Source: an uncultured Pelagibacteraceae bacterium (GTDB taxonomy: Bacteria; Pseudomonadota; Alphaproteobacteria; Pelagibacterales; Pelagibacteraceae). Taken from it: 42,620 nucleotides of DNA. Positions 37,719 through 42,620 of the stretch are shown one piece after another. How positions within the stretch are numbered: position 1 is the first letter of the stretch; every line of letters starts with the position of its first letter. Where the stretch lies: the NCBI GenBank assembly GCA_902525295.1, contig CABZGR010000003.1:1-42620 (forward strand), written 5' to 3'. The translations under genes were made by a program, and so were the position numbers. The notes under the pieces were generated by a model, which was not told where the DNA came from, ran no database searches, and was given only the letters and a program-made list of their open reading frames with translations.

Positions 37719-38342
37719 ATGACAATAGAGATAAAAAAGTCAGTAAAACCAATAAAATATAAATCTGCAATAGATATACTTGAAGATAGATTGGAGCAAA
37801 TCAAATTAAATAAAAATAAAGAACTTGTTTGGATACTTGAACATGAAGAGATTTATACTGGCGGAACAAGTTTTAGTGATAATGAGATATTAGATAAATC
37901 TATAAACTTTATTAAAACAAATAGAGGTGGAAAAATAACATATCATGGACCTGGTCAATTAGTTTTTTATTTTGTGATTGATTTAAACAAAAGAGGCAAA
38001 AATATAAAAAAAATTATAACTGCAATCGAAAAGACAATTATAGATACTTTAATAAAATATAATATAAGGTGTTTTGCTGATAGAAAAAATATTGGAATTT
38101 GGTTTGAGCACAAATCTGGTAAAATAGATAAAATTGCAGCAATAGGCATAAAAGTAAAGAAATGGATTGCTTATCACGGTTTTGCATTAAATATTTCCAA
38201 TGATCTTAATGTATATAAAAAGATAGTTCCTTGTGGAATCAGAGATAGAGGAGTTTCAAATTTAAGTAAGATAAAAAAACAAAATTATAAAAATATTGAG
38301 AATGATTTAATAAAAAATTTTTTATCCAATATTAAAAATTAA
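37719..38342 (+). CDS. lipB: Octanoyl-[acyl-carrier-protein]:protein N-octanoyltransferase
   Basis: LipB moves octanoate from ACP to the lipoyl domains of 2-oxo-acid dehydrogenases and GcvH, before LipA adds sulfur. The 207-aa protein shows [21 protein letters not shown] (about 68-88), the catalytic lysine in [12 protein letters not shown] (K138), [11 protein letters not shown], and the catalytic Cys172 in [13 protein letters not shown]. The 34-residue Lys-Cys spacing matches E. coli LipB. Its 3' end overlaps the convergent rluC by 11 bases. Confidence 0.97.
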   Translation: MTIEIKKSVKPIKYKSAIDILEDRLEQIKLNKNKELVWILEHEEIYTGGTSFSDNEILDKSINFIKTNRGGKITYHGPGQLVFYFVIDLNKRGKNIKKIITAIEKTIIDTLIKYNIRCFADRKNIGIWFEHKSGKIDKIAAIGIKVKKWIAYHGFALNISNDLNVYKKIVPCGIRDRGVSNLSKIKKQNYKNIENDLIKNFLSNIKN

Positions 38343-39240
38343 GTCTTTTGGTTTTTAACATATTTCTAAAATAATCTGGAGGAGTAGCTCTAAAAGTGTA
38401 TTTTTTCTCATTTATTTTAAATTTTATTTCATAAGAATGTAACATTAAATTTTTATTATTTATTTTTGAGTTATTTGTTGAATTATATTTTTTATCACCA
38501 ATAATGGAGTTTCCTAAATTAAATAATTGTTTTCTTAGTTGGTGTTTTCTTCCAGTAATTGGATTTAGCTGAATAAAGGTCGCATAATTATTTTTATCTA
38601 AAATTTCATATTTTGTTTCAGCTTTTTCAACAATTTTTTTTTTATTTTCAAATCTTATCAAATCGTCTTTTATTACGCCTTTATCAATTAAAATTAATTC
38701 ACCATTACATATTGCTAAATAGGTTTTATAAACTTTTCTTAATCTAAAAAGTGAAGTGAGCAGTTGGGCTGTTTTCCTATTCTTTGCAATTATAAAAACA
38801 CCAGAAGTATCCTTGTCTAATCTGTGGACAGAATAAGGTTTCTCATCTCTAAATAAATTACTTTTTGCAAATATATCAATTATATTTTTTTTTGATTTTG
38901 TGCCACCCTGCACAGAAATTCCTGATTGTTTATTTAGAACAACAAAATTATCATTATTTTCAATAATTAAATCTTCATTTTCTTTTATAATTTGATTACT
39001 AGGATTATATTTTTTTTTATGTTGCTCAATTTTTTCCTCAAAATTTAAATTATAAATATTAAGTTTGTCACCAGTTTTAACTTTTTGAGAGCTTTTTACT
39101 TTTTTTTGATTTAATTTTAATTTTCCATTTCTTAGGTTTTTTTCAATAAGTCCTTGTGGAATTTTTCCTAAATGATTTCGAATAAATCTATCAATACGCA
39201 TATCGTTAAAAGACTTATCTACATTAATTGATTTTTTCAT
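38332..39240 (-). CDS. rluC: RluA-family 23S rRNA pseudouridine synthase (RluC-like)
   Basis: This enzyme isomerises uridine to pseudouridine in 23S rRNA. The 302-aa protein has an N-terminal S4 RNA-binding domain (about 12-62; [21 protein letters not shown]). The catalytic domain has the signature [15 protein letters not shown] (catalytic Asp144), [23 protein letters not shown], and the C-terminal [15 protein letters not shown]. The HRLDKDTSG form is typical of RluC rather than RluD (HRLDKDTTG), but the exact target is inferred. It overlaps the upstream lyase gene by 17 bases. Confidence 0.93.
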   Translation of the reverse strand: MKKSINVDKSFNDMRIDRFIRNHLGKIPQGLIEKNLRNGKLKLNQKKVKSSQKVKTGDKLNIYNLNFEEKIEQHKKKYNPSNQIIKENEDLIIENNDNFVVLNKQSGISVQGGTKSKKNIIDIFAKSNLFRDEKPYSVHRLDKDTSGVFIIAKNRKTAQLLTSLFRLRKVYKTYLAICNGELILIDKGVIKDDLIRFENKKKIVEKAETKYEILDKNNYATFIQLNPITGRKHQLRKQLFNLGNSIIGDKKYNSTNNSKINNKNLMLHSYEIKFKINEKKYTFRATPPDYFRNMLKTKRLNF

Positions 39241-40159
39241 TTTTTTTTAATTTTTTGCAACTATTGTTTTCTTCGTCTAGCCTAAGGTCTTTGCACTTTT
39301 TACCTATAGCAATAGAGTCATAATATACAACTGTATCAGCTCTTTTTGGTGGATTACCTTTGTGCATTATATTAAACCTATTAATATTACTTTTGTATAT
39401 TCCAAACTTCATATAAGACTGTTTGCTTATATTATTATTAGTCAATCCTTTATAATTAACTACAAGTTCGTTATTAGCCCAAATTTTAATAAAACTCTTA
39501 TTTGGCCAATCAACAAATTCCATATTAATAACAAAATCATTCCATTTACCTTTTACATTATTTGCTTCTAAAATTTTATAAGTGTCAAACCCTCCAAAAC
39601 TATGATTTACAAAATCTGTCCATTGTAAATCTCCATTTGGAGCAATTCTGAACATAAAATTTACTGGACCTGCTTTAGAATGTATTTGCCATATAGTATT
39701 ACTTATAGGAATTGTAAATTCACTATTGTCAGGGATATAAATGCTAAATTTAAACCATGTATTTTTAGACTTTAATCCTAACATGCTAACTTCAGATCTT
39801 TCTCTAAAGGTAACGCACTCATCTGATTTTCTTTGTTGACCACAATCACCATCACCATTTTTAAATTTCCAAGCTATTTTGCCAGATCTAACAATTTTAT
39901 TTTGAATTATTAATCCATCTTTAGGAAAGTTATATAAAGGTGACAAGTGCATTCTACATTTGGTTTTTTTTCCATGACTCCATTGACAATCAATATTTGA
40001 TAAGTCAATTAAATCTTTTTCATGATCTAAATTAAACCAAGGCATGTTATCATCACCCAATGTATAAAATCTTAAACCGTCAATTTTTGATTGATTTGCT
40101 TTTAAAATATTAGTTGTAAATAAAAATATTATAAATATTTGAAAAATTATATTTTTCAT
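39224..40159 (-). CDS. Secreted polysaccharide-lyase-like beta-jelly-roll protein
   Basis: The 311-aa protein begins with a signal peptide (MKNIIFQIFIIFLFTTNILKA). It carries the three short motifs seen in alginate/glucuronan-type jelly-roll lyases, in order: FRERSEVS (R121-SEV), WQIHSKAG (Q158-I-H160) and SYMKFGIYKSN (Y249, Y255). These would supply the Arg, Gln/His and Tyr of the active cleft. Several cysteines suggest disulfides and a periplasmic or extracellular location. It resembles the general polysaccharide lyase family (PF14099-like), but the substrate is unknown. It sits 65 bases after rplQ and overlaps rluC. A non-catalytic sugar-binding role is possible. Confidence 0.7.
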   Translation of the reverse strand: MKNIIFQIFIIFLFTTNILKANQSKIDGLRFYTLGDDNMPWFNLDHEKDLIDLSNIDCQWSHGKKTKCRMHLSPLYNFPKDGLIIQNKIVRSGKIAWKFKNGDGDCGQQRKSDECVTFRERSEVSMLGLKSKNTWFKFSIYIPDNSEFTIPISNTIWQIHSKAGPVNFMFRIAPNGDLQWTDFVNHSFGGFDTYKILEANNVKGKWNDFVINMEFVDWPNKSFIKIWANNELVVNYKGLTNNNISKQSYMKFGIYKSNINRFNIMHKGNPPKRADTVVYYDSIAIGKKCKDLRLDEENNSCKKLKKNEKIN

Positions 40160-40224
40160 TTCGTTAATATAAAATACTAGATAATTGTTTTACAACATCA
40201 ATTAAATAAAATATGAATTAAAGA

Positions 40225-40668
40225 CTAAGCTGTAGCTTGCTTTTTATCTTCTACTTTTGGTGTATCTTTAGCAGGGTTCTTTTTCTTTTTATCAACTCTT
40301 TTTGCTTCAACATCCCTATCTACAAACTCTATTACTGCCATTGGTGCATTATCACCATATCTAAATCCTGCCTTGATAATTCTTGTATATCCACCTTTTC
40401 TATTTTCATATCTTTTAGAAAGAGTTTTTTTAACTTTATTTGTAGATCTAATGTCTTGCAGTTTTGAAATTAAAGTCTTTGTATTAGATAATGTATCTTT
40501 TTTGCCGAGTGTAATGATTTTGTCTGCTTGAGGCTTCAAAACTTTTGCTTTTGGTAAAGTAGTTGTAATTTGCTCATACTTTATTAATGAGTTAAGCATA
40601 TTTTTAATCAGAGCTTTTCTATGTTCTGAAGTTCTGTTGAGCTTTTTATAGCCCATTTTATGTCTCAT
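40225..40668 (-). CDS. rplQ: Large ribosomal subunit protein bL17
   Basis: bL17 lies near the peptide exit tunnel on the 50S subunit. The 147-aa protein has the family start [40 protein letters not shown], and the domain end GGYTRIIKAGFRYGDNAPMAVIEFV. A Lys-rich C-terminal extension of about 25 residues follows. It starts at the last base of the rpoA stop and ends the rpsM-rpsK-rpoA-rplQ group. A short AAGC-TACA-GCTT dyad at its end has no proper T-run, so I do not call a terminator. Confidence 0.98.
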   Translation of the reverse strand: MRHKMGYKKLNRTSEHRKALIKNMLNSLIKYEQITTTLPKAKVLKPQADKIITLGKKDTLSNTKTLISKLQDIRSTNKVKKTLSKRYENRKGGYTRIIKAGFRYGDNAPMAVIEFVDRDVEAKRVDKKKKNPAKDTPKVEDKKQATA

Positions 40669-41696
40669 TAGATAGCTTCCTCAAGTTTTTTAGATAACTC
40701 TGCAATATTGTCTGGTGGCCAGTTTGGAATTTCCATTCCAAGATATAATGACATTCCAGTTAATACTTCTTTAATCTCATTTAACGATTTTCTACCAAAA
40801 TTGGGTGTTCTTAACATTTCACCTTCAGATTTTTGAACTAAATCACCAATATAAATAATATTATCATTTTTAAGACAATTCATTGATCTTACAGAAAGTT
40901 CTAATTCGTCAACTTTTCTTAATAGGTTTTTATTAAATTCTGGCTCTGAAGGTTGCTCTTTTACAATAACTTCTTGTGGCTCATCAAAGTTAACGAACAT
41001 TCCTAGTTGATCTTGGAATATTCTAGCAGAGTATGCAACTGCGTCTTCAGCTGAGATTGACCCATTTGTCTCAACTTCCATAGTTAGTTTATCATAGTCC
41101 AGTGCTTTTCCCTCTCTTGCTGTACTAACTGAATAAGAAACTTTTTTAACTGGACTAAATAACGAGTCTATTGGAATTAAGCCTAGTGGTGGTTCTTCCG
41201 GTTTATTCATATCGGCTGATACATATCCTTTTCCAGTTCCAACTGTCATTTCCATATGAAACTTAGTATTTTCATCTAAATTACAAATAACTAAATCTGG
41301 ATTTAAAATTTCAATATCAGCAACAGAAGTTATATCTGAAGCTTTTATTTCTCCCGGACCTTTTGCATCAAGTATTAATTTTTTTGGTTCATCAGACGTG
41401 CTTTTTAAAGCTAAAGATTTTACATTTAATACTATATCAGTGACATCTTCTCTAACGCCTTTAATAGACGTAAATTCATGTAATACACCATCTATCTGAA
41501 TAGAGGTTACAGCAGTTCCTCTAATAGAAGATAAAAGTATTCTTCTTAATGAATTGCCAAGAGTTAATCCATATCCTTTTTCTAGTGGTTCAGCAGTGAT
41601 CTTCGCAAATGCTTTATCATCGCTTAATTGAACATCTAGTTTTGCTGGTTTAATTAATGATTTCCAATTTTTTGAATTTACTTCAGTTTGCTCCAT
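40668..41696 (-). CDS. rpoA: DNA-directed RNA polymerase alpha subunit
   Basis: RpoA is the assembly subunit of RNA polymerase and contacts UP elements and activators. The 342-aa protein has the N-terminal dimerisation domain ([27 protein letters not shown], about 31-57; [14 protein letters not shown]) and an acidic linker. The C-terminal helix-hairpin-helix domain (about 265-330) includes [14 protein letters not shown] and [19 protein letters not shown]. It overlaps rpsK and rplQ by one base each. Confidence 0.99.
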   Translation of the reverse strand: MEQTEVNSKNWKSLIKPAKLDVQLSDDKAFAKITAEPLEKGYGLTLGNSLRRILLSSIRGTAVTSIQIDGVLHEFTSIKGVREDVTDIVLNVKSLALKSTSDEPKKLILDAKGPGEIKASDITSVADIEILNPDLVICNLDENTKFHMEMTVGTGKGYVSADMNKPEEPPLGLIPIDSLFSPVKKVSYSVSTAREGKALDYDKLTMEVETNGSISAEDAVAYSARIFQDQLGMFVNFDEPQEVIVKEQPSEPEFNKNLLRKVDELELSVRSMNCLKNDNIIYIGDLVQKSEGEMLRTPNFGRKSLNEIKEVLTGMSLYLGMEIPNWPPDNIAELSKKLEEAI

Positions 41697-42133
41697 TAAA
41701 CTCTCCTTTTTTTAGGTGGTCTTGTACCATTGTGTGGCATTGGTGTTGTATCTTTAATTGATATAATTTTAAATCCTCTAGCCTGTAAAGCTCTCAAAGC
41801 GGTTTCTCTTCCAGATCCAGGACCCTTAACTTCAACAGATAAAATTTTCATACCAACTTCTAAAGCTTTTGCTGCAGCCGCATCAGCAGCAACTTGCGCT
41901 GCATATGGTGTAGATTTACGAGATCCTTTAAAACCTTTTTGGCCAGCAGATGCCCATGACACTACATTACCATTGGTATCAGCTATAGATACAATAGTAT
42001 TATTAAATGTAGACTGAACATAAGCTATTCCATTTAAAATATTCTTTTTTCCTTTTTTTTTCTTTGAATAAGAACTTTTTTTTGGCTTAGATTCTATTTT
42101 CTGTTCTTTATTTTCAGTTGCTTCTTTTTTCAT
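41696..42133 (-). CDS. rpsK: Small ribosomal subunit protein uS11
   Basis: uS11 lies on the 30S platform near the mRNA exit. The 145-aa protein has a Lys/Ser-rich N-terminal extension of about 30 residues before the conserved core: [53 protein letters not shown] and the terminus [18 protein letters not shown]. It starts at the last base of the rpsM stop. Confidence 0.99.
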   Translation of the reverse strand: MKKEATENKEQKIESKPKKSSYSKKKKGKKNILNGIAYVQSTFNNTIVSIADTNGNVVSWASAGQKGFKGSRKSTPYAAQVAADAAAAKALEVGMKILSVEVKGPGSGRETALRALQARGFKIISIKDTTPMPHNGTRPPKKRRV

Positions 42134-42516
42134 TATTTTTTAAGTGGAGTTAATTTCTTACCTGCAATCGCAATTGCTTTTCCTTTTCTAGTTCTAGAAT
42201 TACATCTTGTTCTTTGACCTCTGACAGGAAGTTTTTTTCTATGTCTAGATCCTCTATAAGTTGCAAGATCAATTAGTCTTTTTATACTCAATGATGTTTC
42301 TCTTCTTAGATCACCTTCAACAGTAAATTTTTGATCAATATACTCTCTAATTTTTAAAATTTGATCATCAGTTAATTCATTAACTCTCTTAGATTTTGGT
42401 ATTTCTAAATCAGTACAAATTTGTTGAGAAAATTTATTTCCAATTCCATAAATATAAGTAAGTCCAACATGAACTAATTTATTTTGTGGTATGTTTACAC
42501 CTGCAATACGAGCCAT
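42133..42516 (-). CDS. rpsM: Small ribosomal subunit protein uS13
   Basis: uS13 lies in the 30S head and contacts the P-site tRNA and the 50S subunit. The 127-aa protein has [57 protein letters not shown] and a basic tail ([16 protein letters not shown]). The short leader, with no clear Shine-Dalgarno, begins just downstream of a good promoter after adk. Confidence 0.99.
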   Translation of the reverse strand: MARIAGVNIPQNKLVHVGLTYIYGIGNKFSQQICTDLEIPKSKRVNELTDDQILKIREYIDQKFTVEGDLRRETSLSIKRLIDLATYRGSRHRKKLPVRGQRTRCNSRTRKGKAIAIAGKKLTPLKK

Positions 42517-42539
42517 AATTTTAGTGATAAATTGTGCCT

Positions 42540-42567
42540 TTTATATAAGAAGATTACTCAAAGTCAA
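42540..42567 (-). promoter_or_regulatory. Predicted sigma-70 promoter for rpsM-rpsK-rpoA-rplQ
   Basis: On the minus strand TTGACT (42562-42567) and TATAAA (42540-42545) are separated by 16 bases, each one mismatch from consensus. They lie in the adk-rpsM gap. Transcription would begin about 15-20 bases before the rpsM ATG, giving a very short leader. This is the best promoter-like sequence I found in the window. Confidence 0.65.
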
Positions 42568-42571
42568 CGCC

Positions 42572-42620
42572 TTAAACATTCAAAAAAGCCTCTATTTTAC
42601 TGGTTATTTGATCAATTTCC
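42572..42620 (-). CDS. adk: Adenylate kinase, last 15 codons (runs off the right edge)
   Basis: The minus strand from the right edge reads EIDQITSKIEAFLNV and a TAA stop (42572-42574). This looks like the C-terminal helix of adenylate kinase, which precedes rpsM in many Alphaproteobacteria (secY-adk-rpsM). The identification rests mainly on position, because only 15 residues are visible. The stop is 55 bases before the rpsM start. Confidence 0.6.
   Translation of the reverse strand, partial: EIDQITSKIEAFLNV

Noticed and set aside
40226-40245. AAGC-TACA-GCTT dyad at the end of rplQ as a terminator
   Set aside because: The stem is only four bases and the following sequence lacks a continuous T-run.
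41730-42017. 95-aa plus-strand ORF opposite rpsK
   Set aside because: It is a shadow of the conserved rpsK coding sequence; its Ala-rich translation mirrors uS11 codons.
1-42620. Many runs of six to ten A or T as possible terminators or slippage sites
   Set aside because: Homopolymer runs are common throughout this AT-rich DNA, mostly encode Lys/Phe inside genes, and no frame is broken at them.
1-42620. CRISPR arrays, insertion sequences, prophage or anti-phage islands
   Set aside because: I saw no spaced direct repeats, transposase or integrase reading frames, terminal inverted repeats or composition shift; nearly every base belongs to a recognisable housekeeping gene.

Overview
The window looks like a core-genome segment of a SAR11 bacterium (Candidatus Pelagibacter or a close relative, Alphaproteobacteria). 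The evidence is the strong A+T bias, Lys/Ile/Asn-rich proteins, genes that abut or overlap with almost no spacers, alphaproteobacterial gene neighbourhoods (glyA-nrdR-ribD, gatCAB, pyrB-pyrC-plsY-topA, adk-rpsM-rpsK-rpoA-rplQ) and a soxBDAG sarcosine oxidase operon. I recognise most proteins at family level. No phage, insertion sequence, CRISPR array or rRNA operon is present, and no gene-free stretch exceeds 300 bases.

Layout. 1-3330 (minus): a 2OG-Fe(II) oxygenase, rpiB, glyA, nrdR and the 5' part of ribD. 3401-4387 (plus): hemB. 4379-11706 (minus): a long gene train, dapA-smpB-folK-rsh-pyrE-pdxJ-acpS-lepB-rnc-recO. 11742-15629 (plus): a lytic transglycosylase and a TPR/glycosyltransferase protein. 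15641-15735 (minus): tRNA-Ser(GCU). 15800-20880 (plus): soxBDAG. 20854-26929 (minus): gatC-gatA-gatB-O-methyltransferase-trhO-MATE. 26979-33343 (plus): ruvX-pyrB-pyrC-plsY-topA-ridA. 33344-35445 (minus): galU-ugd. 35480-36283 (plus): panC. 36284-37657 (minus): mgtE. 37719-38342 (plus): lipB. 38332-40159 (minus): a secreted polysaccharide-lyase-like protein followed by rluC. 40225-42620 (minus): the 3' end of adk, then rpsM-rpsK-rpoA-rplQ with its own promoter.

How the genes work together. SoxBDAG and GlyA link methylated-amine carbon to glycine, serine and methylene-THF. PyrB, PyrC and PyrE supply pyrimidines. Rnc, SmpB, GatCAB, TrhO, RluC and the ribosomal proteins serve RNA maturation and translation. 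GalU and Ugd make UDP-glucose and UDP-glucuronate.

No wholly new multigene system is evident. The best leads are a TrhO plus O-methyltransferase pair that could form a wobble-uridine ho5U-to-mo5U module, a PyrC without its HxH metal motif, a RelA/SpoT protein without the middle of its regulatory C-terminus, an NrdR with a shortened zinc knuckle, a secreted jelly-roll lyase, and a dyad in the sox promoter. Positions and motifs were read by eye; nothing was searched against a database.
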